Positions 1-6,682 of a stretch of 8,592 bases of DNA are shown here, one piece after another; the first letter of the stretch is position 1, and every line of letters starts with the position of its first letter. A program made the position numbers and the translations under genes. The notes under the pieces were generated by a model. That model was not told the DNA's origin and did no database searches. It saw only the letters and a list, made by a program, of their open reading frames with translations. The stretch comes from Cytophagaceae bacterium (GTDB taxonomy: Bacteria; Bacteroidota; Bacteroidia; Cytophagales; Cytophagaceae). Location of the stretch: the NCBI GenBank assembly GCA_021151805.1, contig JAGKWN010000146.1, positions 1 through 8,592 of the forward strand, in the 5' to 3' direction.

Positions 1-23
1 CCGTAATAATTATGGAATTTAAC

Positions 24-77
24 ATGAGTATTCGCTCTTATTTAGCTATTTTTGTTCATACCGTATTCTTACAATAG
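24..77 (+). other. Candidate branched-chain-rich leader peptide (or tail of an upstream gene)
   Basis: An ATG at 24 opens a 17-codon frame ending in TAG at 75-77. Six of its 17 residues are Ile, Leu or Val (I3, L7, I9, V11, V14, L16). That is the composition expected of an attenuation leader peptide for a leu/ilv operon. The frame has another in-frame ATG at 12 and is open back to the window edge, so it may instead be the last codons of an upstream gene. No strong anti-terminator/terminator pair follows it, and the promoter-like box at 47-54 lies inside it, so both readings cannot hold if transcription starts there. Confidence 0.2.
47..54 (+). promoter_or_regulatory. Candidate Bacteroidota -7 promoter box
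   Basis: The sequence TATTTTTG matches the Bacteroidota -7 consensus TAnnTTTG exactly. It would place a transcription start near position 60 and give leuA an untranslated leader of about 160 nt. There is no good TTTG or TTG -33 element about 19 nt upstream, and the surroundings are AT-rich, so a chance match is possible. Confidence 0.3.
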
Positions 78-101
78 GCAAAAAAGATTATAAATCAGCA
101 C

Positions 102-113
102 GACAATTTTGTC
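102..113. promoter_or_regulatory. Inverted repeat GACAA-TT-TTGTC, possible operator
   Basis: Perfect 5-bp arms separated by 2 nt, lying about 50 nt downstream of the candidate -7 box and about 110 nt before leuA. The two-nucleotide spacing suits a protein-binding DNA dyad better than an RNA hairpin. No known regulator is recognised, and a dyad this short can occur by chance. Confidence 0.2.
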
Positions 114-221
114 CATATAGAATTCAAAGGGCTTATTATCAGCTGTTTTAATTTGTTTTAAATATTTTACGAATTCGGGTGCTAGCATAGAAATACAAAA
201 AATATAGTTCGAAGTATCATT

Positions 222-1382
222 ATGGGAAAGAGAATTTTCGTTTTCGACACAACACTTAGAGATGGTGAGCAAGTTCCGGGCTGTCAATTGAACACAGAGG
301 AAAAAATCATCGTTGCCAAAGCGTTGGACGAATTAGGTGTCGACGTAATCGAATCAGGGTTCCCGGTTTCAAGCCCAGGAGACTTTAATTCAGTTGTTGA
401 AATTACTAAAGCAGTAACGCGCCCTACGATTTGTGCACTTACACGTGCCAAAGAGGCGGACATCAATATTGCTGGTGAAGCCCTGCGTTTTGCAAAGCGC
501 AGCCGTATTCACACAGGTATTGGTAGTTCTGATATTCATATTGAACACAAGCTTCGTTCTACTCGTGAGAATATTCTTGAAATGGCTGTAGCTGCTGTAA
601 AGCAGGCTAAGAAGGTTGTGCATGAAGTCGAATTCTTCTGTGAAGATGCAGGCCGTGCCGACGAAGCATTTCTTGCACGCATGGTGGAAGCCGTGATCGA
701 TGCAGGTGCTGATGTAGTAAACATTCCCGATACAACAGGATATATGTTGCCATGGCAGTACGGTGAGCGTATCAAATATTTGATGAACAATGTATCAAAT
801 ATTGATAAAGCAATCTTGTCTGCTCACTGCCACAACGATTTAGGTTTAGCGACGGCAAACTCGCTTGCTGCCTTACAAAACGGTGCCCGTCAGGTTGAAT
901 GTACAATCAACGGTATCGGAGAGCGCGCAGGCAATACAGCATTGGAAGAAGTAGTAATGGCAATGGAATGTCACAAGGCTACGTTAGGACTTGAAACAGG
1001 TATCAATCCGAAGAAACTGGTTCCAATCAGTCATTTGGTATCTACCTTAATGCGTATGCAGGTTCAGTCAAACAAGGCGATTGTTGGAAGAAATGCATTT
1101 GCACACTCTTCAGGTATTCACCAGGATGGTTTCTTAAAGCATCGTGAAACCTACGAGATCATTGATCCGGCAGCCGTTGGTGCTGACTCTTCATCAATCA
1201 TCCTTACAGCGCGCAGTGGCCGTGCAGCATTGAACCACCGTTTGGCAACAATCGGCTACATGCTTTCTAAAGAACAATTGGATCAGGCATATACACAGTT
1301 CCTGGATATGGCAGACCACTTGAGAAAAGTAGAAGACGAAAACTTACACGAATTAATGCGTGGTAAAGTGTACGCGAAGTAA
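222..1382 (+). CDS. leuA: 2-isopropylmalate synthase, short form without regulatory domain
   Basis: LeuA condenses 2-oxoisovalerate with acetyl-CoA to give 2-isopropylmalate, the first committed step to leucine, in the cytoplasm. The 386-aa product is a DRE-TIM (HMGL-like) barrel. DTTLRDGEQ lies at residues 9-17, the EFFCEDAGR strand at 137-145, HCHNDLG at 202-208, GIGERAGN at 231-238 and HSSGIHQDG at 295-303. The metal ligands D14, H202, H204 and N238 match the E. coli LeuA numbering. Typical LeuA is about 510-520 aa; this protein stops just after the barrel and linker helices, so the C-terminal leucine-binding LeuA dimer domain is absent. The stop is clean and leuC follows after 45 nt, so it does not look like a frameshift. 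Homocitrate or citramalate synthase is the alternative, but the leuCDB context favours leuA. The ATG has no Shine-Dalgarno and is placed just before the first barrel strand. Confidence 0.93.
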   Translation: MGKRIFVFDTTLRDGEQVPGCQLNTEEKIIVAKALDELGVDVIESGFPVSSPGDFNSVVEITKAVTRPTICALTRAKEADINIAGEALRFAKRSRIHTGIGSSDIHIEHKLRSTRENILEMAVAAVKQAKKVVHEVEFFCEDAGRADEAFLARMVEAVIDAGADVVNIPDTTGYMLPWQYGERIKYLMNNVSNIDKAILSAHCHNDLGLATANSLAALQNGARQVECTINGIGERAGNTALEEVVMAMECHKATLGLETGINPKKLVPISHLVSTLMRMQVQSNKAIVGRNAFAHSSGIHQDGFLKHRETYEIIDPAAVGADSSSIILTARSGRAALNHRLATIGYMLSKEQLDQAYTQFLDMADHLRKVEDENLHELMRGKVYAK

Positions 1383-1427
1383 TCATTGAAAAATAAGTTA
1401 TTATAATATAAGTATCTGAATATAGAA

Positions 1428-2828
1428 ATGGGAAAGACCTTATTTGAGAAAGTTTGGAATGCACACGTTGTAACAGAGGTTAAAGATGGTCCAAGCATCT
1501 TGTACATCGATAAACAATTGATTCATGAAGTAACAAGCCCGCAGGCATTTGCTGGTATAGAAAAAAGAGGTATCGGTGTTTTCCGTCCGGAAAGAACATT
1601 GGCTACACCTGATCACAACGTTCCTACAAAAGGACAGAATTTGCCGATCGTTGAAGATTTATCCCGTTTTCAGGTAGATAAGCTTACTGAAAACTGCAAC
1701 AAATTTGGTGTTACACTTTATGGTTTAGGACACGCTTCTCAAGGTGTTGTACACGTAGTTGGTCCTGAAACAGGAACAACACTTCCGGGTATGACTATTG
1801 TATGCGGTGATTCACATACATCTACACACGGTGCGTTTGGTTCAATCGCATTCGGTATTGGTACTTCAGAAGTTGAACAGGTATTGGCTACACAATGTTT
1901 GATGCAGTCAAAACCAAAAACAATGAAAATCGAAATCAACGGTAAGCTTGCGAAAGGTGTAACAGCGAAAGATGTGATCCTTTATGTAATCTCTCAGATC
2001 TCTGCTGCAGGTGGTACAGGTTATTTCGTTGAGTACTGTGGTTCTGCAATCACATCGCTTTCTATGGAAGCTCGTATGACGATCTGTAACATGAGTATTG
2101 AAATGGGTGCACGTGGTGGTATGATCGCTCCGGATGAAACTACATTCAACTACATCAAAGGTCGTGAGTTTGCTCCGAAAGGTGCGAAATGGGATGAAGC
2201 AGTTGCATACTGGAAAACATTGTTCTCTGATGCAGACGCAACATTCGACAAGACATTGAAATACGATGCTGCTGATATTGGTCCAATGATCACTTACGGA
2301 ACAAACCCGGGTATGGGTATCAGTGTAAATAAAAACATTCCTACGATCGACCAGATCGAAGAAAGCAATAAAGTAACATTCAACAAAGCGCTTGATTACA
2401 TGGGCTTCCATGCAGGTGATTCGTTGATTGGCAAACAAGTAAACTGGGTGTTCTTAGGTAGCTGTACAAACGGCCGTATCGAAGATTTAAGACAATTTGC
2501 TGAATTTGTAAAAGGCAAGCACAAAGCTGCAAACATCAATGCGTTGATCGTTCCGGGCTCTAAGCAGGTTGAAAAACAAGCTATCGCTGAAGGTATTGAT
2601 AAAGTATTGGCTGAAGCAGGTTTCGAATTGAGAGAGCCGGGCTGTTCTGCATGTCTTGCTATGAACGAAGACAAAGTTCCTAAAGGTGAATATTGTGTAT
2701 CTACATCAAACCGTAACTTCGAAGGCCGTCAGGGACCTGGCGCCCGTACGTTGCTGGTAAGCCCGTTGACTGCAGCAGCAATCGCTGTAAGCGGTAAAAT
2801 TGTAGATGTACGTGAAATGTTGAACTAA
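1428..2828 (+). CDS. leuC: 3-isopropylmalate dehydratase, large subunit
   Basis: Large subunit of isopropylmalate isomerase, an aconitase-family enzyme that with LeuD converts 2-isopropylmalate to 3-isopropylmalate through a dehydrated intermediate. The 466-aa length equals the bacterial norm. Visible motifs are VCGDSHTSTHGAFG at residues 125-138, GSCTNGR at 344-350 and GCSACLAMN at 405-413. The three [4Fe-4S] ligands C346, C406 and C409 keep the spacing of E. coli LeuC (347, 407, 410). SNRNFEGRQGPGARTLL near 427-443 is the conserved C-terminal signature. The protein is complete and intact. It begins 45 nt after leuA with an A-rich, Shine-Dalgarno-free start, as usual in Bacteroidota. The partner leuD is not directly adjacent: a small ORF lies between them. 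Confidence 0.97.
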   Translation: MGKTLFEKVWNAHVVTEVKDGPSILYIDKQLIHEVTSPQAFAGIEKRGIGVFRPERTLATPDHNVPTKGQNLPIVEDLSRFQVDKLTENCNKFGVTLYGLGHASQGVVHVVGPETGTTLPGMTIVCGDSHTSTHGAFGSIAFGIGTSEVEQVLATQCLMQSKPKTMKIEINGKLAKGVTAKDVILYVISQISAAGGTGYFVEYCGSAITSLSMEARMTICNMSIEMGARGGMIAPDETTFNYIKGREFAPKGAKWDEAVAYWKTLFSDADATFDKTLKYDAADIGPMITYGTNPGMGISVNKNIPTIDQIEESNKVTFNKALDYMGFHAGDSLIGKQVNWVFLGSCTNGRIEDLRQFAEFVKGKHKAANINALIVPGSKQVEKQAIAEGIDKVLAEAGFELREPGCSACLAMNEDKVPKGEYCVSTSNRNFEGRQGPGARTLLVSPLTAAAIAVSGKIVDVREMLN

Positions 2829-2841
2829 TTCGTTTCTTATC

Positions 2842-3126
2842 TTGAAAACAGCTATTGGAAATATGAAAAACGAAGACAGAATGGTTGAACTTCTTGCCGA
2901 AATGGTTAAGAAGTCTGATCAAAGTATTGCACAACAGAAAGAGATGATTTCTGAGATTAAAATAATGAGAAAAGATATTTCTGCTATGCATAAAGATATT
3001 CGCAAGAACAATATTATGCTATCAGAGCATTCAAGAGCAATTATAACACTTGCTGAGAATGTAGATTCTTTTTCTGCGTATGATCAACGCATCTCTGAAC
3101 TAGAAAAAAAGGTTTTTAAAAAGTAA
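2842..3126 (+). CDS. Small coiled-coil protein of unknown function between leuC and leuD
   Basis: I do not recognise this gene. The longest reading starts at a TTG at 2842 (94 aa). An ATG at 2863 gives 87 aa and is the more likely start, because it is a standard codon with an A-rich upstream. A further ATG lies at 2881. The 87-aa product is highly charged, with no Cys, Trp or Pro, no signal peptide and no membrane segment. Hydrophobic residues fall on heptad positions: V8, V15, I22 and I29 on one register and L11, I32, I39, I46, L53 and I60 on the other, with a second short run I77, L80, V84. This predicts a long helical coiled coil, a break near residues 66-74 (DSFSAYD), and a short helix. 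Codon use (ATA, AGA, CTA, mixed Leu/Ser codons) is less biased than in leuC or leuD. Gaps are 13-34 nt upstream and 20 nt downstream, so it is co-transcribed. It may be an assembly factor, a regulator or a neutral insertion. Confidence 0.75.
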   Translation: MKTAIGNMKNEDRMVELLAEMVKKSDQSIAQQKEMISEIKIMRKDISAMHKDIRKNNIMLSEHSRAIITLAENVDSFSAYDQRISELEKKVFKK

Positions 3127-3146
3127 TAAATAGTATTCTATTTAAA

Positions 3147-3755
3147 ATGGAAAAATTTACAACAATAAAATCAACTGTAGTACCGCTTCCGATTGAAGAT
3201 GTAGATACAGATCAAATTATACCTGCACGTTTCTTAAAGGCTACTACAAAAGAAGGTTTTGGTAAAAGCCTTTTCTGTGACTGGAGATACAACCAGGACG
3301 GTACGCCGAAAGCAGATTTCGTAATGAACAATCCGTTATACAGCGGACAGATTCTTGTAGCAGGTAAAAACTTCGGTTGTGGTTCTTCAAGAGAGCACGC
3401 TGCATGGGCAATCGGTGACGCTGGTTTCAAAGTAGTAGTATCTTCTTTCTTTGCAGATATCTTCCGTGGTAACGCATTGAACAATGGTATTCTTCCGGTG
3501 CAGGTATCAGATGCTTTCTTGAAAAGCATTTTTGATGCGGTAGCTGCAAATGCAAAACAGGAATTGATTGTTGACTTAGCAAACCAGGTAATTTCTATTG
3601 CTGGTACAGACTTGAAAGAAAGCTTTGTAATCAACGAATACAAAAAAACTTGCCTGATCAATGGTTACGATGATATCGATTATGTATTGAGCATTAAAGA
3701 TAAGATTGAAGCATACGAGAAAACGTCGAAGTATCTAGATTTAGTAAAGGCATAA
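3147..3755 (+). CDS. leuD: 3-isopropylmalate dehydratase, small subunit
   Basis: Small (swivel-domain) subunit of isopropylmalate isomerase, pairing with LeuC. The 202-aa length matches E. coli LeuD (201 aa). Conserved motifs are DVDTDQIIPARFL at residues 18-30, GKNFGCGSSREHAAWAI at 73-89, which contributes substrate binding, and FADIFRGNALNNGILP at 102-117. The protein is intact. It starts 20 nt after the small coiled-coil ORF, with TTTAAA just before the ATG and no Shine-Dalgarno. It is followed by a 145-nt repeat-rich gap before leuB, the largest gap in the block and the only place where an internal promoter or processing site seems likely. Confidence 0.97.
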   Translation: MEKFTTIKSTVVPLPIEDVDTDQIIPARFLKATTKEGFGKSLFCDWRYNQDGTPKADFVMNNPLYSGQILVAGKNFGCGSSREHAAWAIGDAGFKVVVSSFFADIFRGNALNNGILPVQVSDAFLKSIFDAVAANAKQELIVDLANQVISIAGTDLKESFVINEYKKTCLINGYDDIDYVLSIKDKIEAYEKTSKYLDLVKA

Positions 3756-3793
3756 GGCCTAAAGCTTTTTGCAAGAACAAAGTAGAGTAGTAA

Positions 3794-3826
3794 AAGTCTT
3801 GAGTTGAGTTTTCTCAATCAATGCTT
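3794..3826 (+). promoter_or_regulatory. RNA hairpin in the leuD-leuB spacer
   Basis: Left arm TTGA(G)TTGAG at 3799-3808 pairs with CTCAATCAA at 3813-3821 around a TTTT loop: nine base pairs with one bulged G. Beyond a C/T mismatch, 3794-3797 pairs with 3823-3826 (including one G-U). No T tract follows on the + strand, so it is not an intrinsic terminator. A role in mRNA processing or stability between leuD and leuB is an inference. Confidence 0.5.
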
Positions 3827-3878
3827 AAAAAGAAAACGAAAGAAATATTTTAAACCAAACTAGCCTTAAGCTTTAAGC

Positions 3879-3897
3879 TTTCGGCGTTCCGCCTAAA
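3879..3897 (+). promoter_or_regulatory. Small hairpin immediately before the leuB start
   Basis: GGCG at 3883-3886 pairs with CGCC at 3890-3893 around a TTC loop. After a C/T mismatch, TTT (3879-3881) pairs with AAA (3895-3897). The stem ends 3 nt before the leuB ATG, so it would cover the initiation region of the message. It is a GC-rich patch in an otherwise AT-rich spacer. It could tune leuB translation or be part of the repeat element; neither is shown. Confidence 0.4.
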
Positions 3898-3900
3898 ACA

Positions 3901-4983
3901 ATGGAAAAGAAAATTGCAGTATTAAAAGGAGATGGTATCGGACCTGAAGTTACAGATCAGGCACTTTTAGTTTTAAATGCTATCGAAAAATCTTTTGGTC
4001 ATAAATTTCACTATACGGAAGCTTTAGTGGGAGCTGTAGCAATCGATGCTACAGGAAATCCTTTCCCGGATGAAACACTTAAAGTGTGTCAGAATGCGGA
4101 TGCGATCTTATTTGGTGCAATCGGTCACCCGAAATACGATAACGATCCAAAAGCTAAAGTTCGTCCGGAGCAAGGTTTGCTTGCAATGCGTAAGGCTTTA
4201 GGTTTATTCGCTAATATCCGTCCGGTAGCTACTTACAAAATACTTGAAAACGCTTCTCCATTACGTGCAGACTTAGTAAGCGGTGTTGACTTTGTTGTAT
4301 TCCGCGAATTGACAGGCGGTATCTACTTCGGTACACGTGGTCGCAGTGAAGATGGTAACATGGCTTTCGATACATGTACATATACACGTGCAGAGATTGA
4401 GCGTATCAGCAAGAACGCTTTTGAAGCAGCTCGTATCCGCCGTAACCGCGTTACATTGGTTGATAAAGCAAACGTATTGGCTTCTTCCCGTTTATGGAGA
4501 GAAGTAGTAAAAGAGTTCCATGCTGCACACTATCCGGACGTAGAACTTGACTTTATGTTCGTTGATAACGCTGCCATGAAAATCATTACACAACCTGCAT
4601 ACTTTGATGTTGTATTAACAGAAAATATGTTTGGTGATATCATTACAGATGAAGCTTCTGTAATCACAGGTTCTATGGGTATGTTACCTTCTGCTTCTGT
4701 AGGAAGCGCGGTGGCATTATATGAACCAATTCACGGATCATATCCGGAAGGCGCTGGCAAGAACATTGCTAACCCTTGTGCTGCCATCTTATCGGCTGCT
4801 ATGTTATTAGAAACATCTTTTGGTTTACTGGAAGAAGCAAAAGCAATCCGCGATGCTGTAGTAAAATCTTTGGAAGATGGTATCGTAACAGTAGACATCC
4901 GTCGCGAGAACCCAAGCTCTACAACAGAAGTAGGTGCTTACATCGCTAAATTGGTAGAGAAGAACGCAAAGGTAAACGCTTAA
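3901..4983 (+). CDS. leuB: 3-isopropylmalate dehydrogenase
   Basis: LeuB oxidatively decarboxylates 3-isopropylmalate to 2-oxoisocaproate with NAD+ and a divalent metal; it is a cytoplasmic homodimer. The 360-aa product has the usual family length. Visible motifs are GDGIGPEV at residues 10-17, the substrate-binding arginines R97 and R107 within RPEQGLLAMRKALGLFANIRP (88-108), FRELTGGIYFG with R135 and Y142, DKANVL with K189, VDNAAM with D222, and NMFGDIITDEAS with the metal-binding D246 and D250. The NAD-contact loop reads HGSYPEGAGKNIANP (278-292), with Glu283 where the Thermus enzyme has the NAD-selecting Asp278. Typical LeuB reads HGSAPDIAGK here. The start follows the hairpin in the spacer and has no Shine-Dalgarno. 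ilvD follows after 15 nt. Confidence 0.96.
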   Translation: MEKKIAVLKGDGIGPEVTDQALLVLNAIEKSFGHKFHYTEALVGAVAIDATGNPFPDETLKVCQNADAILFGAIGHPKYDNDPKAKVRPEQGLLAMRKALGLFANIRPVATYKILENASPLRADLVSGVDFVVFRELTGGIYFGTRGRSEDGNMAFDTCTYTRAEIERISKNAFEAARIRRNRVTLVDKANVLASSRLWREVVKEFHAAHYPDVELDFMFVDNAAMKIITQPAYFDVVLTENMFGDIITDEASVITGSMGMLPSASVGSAVALYEPIHGSYPEGAGKNIANPCAAILSAAMLLETSFGLLEEAKAIRDAVVKSLEDGIVTVDIRRENPSSTTEVGAYIAKLVEKNAKVNA

Positions 4984-4998
4984 TCAGTTTTTGATACA

Positions 4999-6678
4999 AT
5001 GGCAAACGAATTAAATAAAATAAGTAAACGTTTAACTCAGGATCCATCTCAGCCTGCATCTCAGGCAATGATGTATGGCGCCGGGTTTACGGATGAGGAT
5101 ATGAAGAAGCCAATCGTTGGTATTGGCAGTACAGGTTTCGATGGTAATACATGTAACATGCACTTGAATATCCTTGCCGGACAAGTTAAAGGTAGCATTA
5201 CACGCGGCGGTATGGTTGGACTTGGTTTCAACACAATCGGTGTGAGTGATGGTATCTCAATGGGTACTGAAGGTATGCGTTATTCGCTTGTATCCCGTGA
5301 TGTAATCGCGGATTCAATCGAGACCATCTGCGGTGCACATTACTACGATGCATTGGTAACGGTTGTAGGTTGCGATAAAAATATGCCGGGTGCTGTAATA
5401 GCAATGGCTCGTTTGAACCGCCCGGCAATCATGGTATATGGCGGCACTATTCACTCAGGTCACTACAAAGGAGAGAAGTTGAACATTGTTTCTGCATTTG
5501 AAGCATTGGGTAAAAAAGTAGCAGGTACAATCTCTGAAGAAGACTATCAGGGTGTAATTAAAAATGCTTGTCCGGGCGCAGGTGCCTGCGGCGGTATGTA
5601 CACTGCAAATACAATGGCATCAGCAATTGAAGCAATGGGATTAACACTTCCATATTCTTCAACCGCTCCAGCAACAAGTGAAAAGAAGAAGGCAGAAACA
5701 TTGGCTCTTGGTGAGACAATGATGATGCTTTTGGAAAGAGATATTAAGCCACGCGATATCATGACGTTTAAAGCATTTGAAAATGCAATACGCGTGATCA
5801 TGGTATTGGGCGGTTCTACAAACGCAGTTATGCACTTGATCGCAATGGCTAAAGCTGCGAATGTAAAATTAACAATTGACGATTTCCAACGCATAGGTAA
5901 TACAACACCGTTATTGGCAGATTTAAAACCAAGCGGCAAGTATATGATGGAAGATATGGACGCAATCGGCGGTGTACCTTCTGTAATGCGTTTGTTAGCG
6001 AAGCATAACTTACTTCATTTAGATTGTATGACTGTAACAGGTAAAACTGTTGGCGAGAATTTAAAAGAAGCACAGGATCTTCCAAACGATCAGGACTTGA
6101 TGTATGCTTGGGAAAACCCAATCAAACCTACAGGTCACCTACAAATTCTTTACGGTAACCTTGCGCCACAAGGTTCTGTTGCAAAAATTACTGGTAAAGA
6201 AGGAACATTCTTCGAAGGTCCGGCTCGTGTATATGACTCTGAAGAGGCTGTAAACAAAGGCTTAGAGGCAAACGAAGTGAAAGCTGGTGAGGTAATCGTT
6301 ATTCGTAACGTAGGTCCTAAAGGCGGTCCAGGTATGCCAGAAATGCTGAAACCAACAGCTTTATTGATGGGCTTAGGTTTAGGCAACGAATGTGCGTTGA
6401 TCACAGACGGCCGTTTCTCTGGCGGTACACACGGTTTCGTGGTAGGCCACATTACACCGGAAGCGGTAGATGGCGGTACGATCGGTCTGGTTAAAAACGG
6501 AGACATCATCTTAATTGATGCTGTTAACAGAATTCTTGAAGTAAAAATTTCTGAAGAAGAAATCAGCAAACGCCGTGCTGCATGGGTAAAACCAGCACCA
6601 AGAGCTACGTCTGGCGTATTGTATAAATATATGAAAACAGTAGCTTCTGCATCTGAAGGATGCGTAACCGATAATTAA
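4999..6678 (+). CDS. ilvD: Dihydroxy-acid dehydratase
   Basis: IlvD dehydrates 2,3-dihydroxyisovalerate and 2,3-dihydroxy-3-methylvalerate to the 2-oxoacids that lead to valine/leucine and isoleucine. The 559-aa length is typical of the IlvD/Edd family. The three expected Fe-S cysteines are C52 (GNTCNMH), C125 (GCDKNMPG) and C197 (CPGAGACGGMYTANTM, 191-206). K127, next to Mg-ligand D126, is the lysine that is carbamylated in characterised members. The C-terminal TDGRFSGGTHGF at 469-480 carries the catalytic-loop serine region, and PEAVDGG lies at 487-493. Whether the cluster is [2Fe-2S] or [4Fe-4S] cannot be told from this reading. The gene is intact, 15 nt after leuB and 16 nt before ilvB. 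Its product feeds both LeuA and the valine/isoleucine aminotransferases. Confidence 0.97.
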   Translation: MANELNKISKRLTQDPSQPASQAMMYGAGFTDEDMKKPIVGIGSTGFDGNTCNMHLNILAGQVKGSITRGGMVGLGFNTIGVSDGISMGTEGMRYSLVSRDVIADSIETICGAHYYDALVTVVGCDKNMPGAVIAMARLNRPAIMVYGGTIHSGHYKGEKLNIVSAFEALGKKVAGTISEEDYQGVIKNACPGAGACGGMYTANTMASAIEAMGLTLPYSSTAPATSEKKKAETLALGETMMMLLERDIKPRDIMTFKAFENAIRVIMVLGGSTNAVMHLIAMAKAANVKLTIDDFQRIGNTTPLLADLKPSGKYMMEDMDAIGGVPSVMRLLAKHNLLHLDCMTVTGKTVGENLKEAQDLPNDQDLMYAWENPIKPTGHLQILYGNLAPQGSVAKITGKEGTFFEGPARVYDSEEAVNKGLEANEVKAGEVIVIRNVGPKGGPGMPEMLKPTALLMGLGLGNECALITDGRFSGGTHGFVVGHITPEAVDGGTIGLVKNGDIILIDAVNRILEVKISEEEISKRRAAWVKPAPRATSGVLYKYMKTVASASEGCVTDN

Positions 6679-6682
6679 TTAA

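Larger units (their letters stand above)
1..221 (+). other. Upstream/leader region of the leu-ilv gene block
   Basis: AT-rich stretch before leuA with no convincing complete gene. It holds a perfect TAnnTTTG box (47-54), a 12-bp inverted repeat (102-113), two GAATTC sites (120-125 and 171-176), a GCTAGC palindrome (181-186) and a short frame ending at 77 that could be a leader peptide or the end of a gene that starts before the window. A weak 3-4 bp stem (about 130-144) followed by interrupted T runs (146-168) is the only terminator-like feature and is too weak to call. I saw no riboswitch or T-box signature. Confidence 0.6.
3756..3900. repeat. Structured, repeat-rich leuD-leuB spacer
   Basis: This non-coding spacer holds several related short repeats. 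AAGCTT occurs three times (3762-3767, 3868-3873, 3875-3880). GCCTAAA occurs at both ends (3757-3763 and 3891-3897). GCCTAAAGCTT at 3757-3767 is complementary, with one mismatch in 11, to AAGCTTTCGGC at 3875-3885, so the spacer can fold back on itself. The 17-nt stretch from 3756 resembles the stretch from 3862 (13 of 17 identical). A local dyad CTTAA-GCT-TTAAG sits at 3865-3877. This could be a dispersed palindromic repeat, a small inserted element or a regulatory leader for leuB. No family is recognised. Confidence 0.55.

Noticed and set aside
130..168. Attenuator/terminator hairpin in the leuA leader
   Set aside because: Only a 3-4 bp stem (GCT/AGC) can be drawn before the interrupted T runs, too weak for termination.
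222..1382. LeuA shortened by a frameshift in a longer gene
   Set aside because: Only 45 nt separate its stop from leuC, leaving no room for a missing regulatory domain; no remnant of it is visible.
1908..2438. 176-codon open frame antisense to leuC
   Set aside because: It lies wholly opposite a well-conserved leuC and its product is rich in Cys, His, Thr and Phe, as expected from reading biased codons backwards; no motif is recognisable.
3212..3661. 149-codon open frame antisense to leuD
   Set aside because: It is entirely opposite conserved leuD motifs and is explained by codon bias.
3794..3826. Spacer hairpin as an intrinsic terminator after leuD
   Set aside because: The stem is AT-rich with a bulge and is followed by an A-rich, not T-rich, sequence on the + strand.
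3821..3853. 10-codon frame (MLKKKTKEIF) in the leuD-leuB spacer as a leader peptide for leuB
   Set aside because: It has only one Leu and one Ile, is Lys-rich as expected in A-rich DNA, and begins inside the spacer hairpin; nothing supports translation.
6150..6569. 139-codon open frame antisense to ilvD
   Set aside because: It is fully inside the intact ilvD gene on the other strand, with low-complexity Pro/Ser/Thr composition and no domain features.
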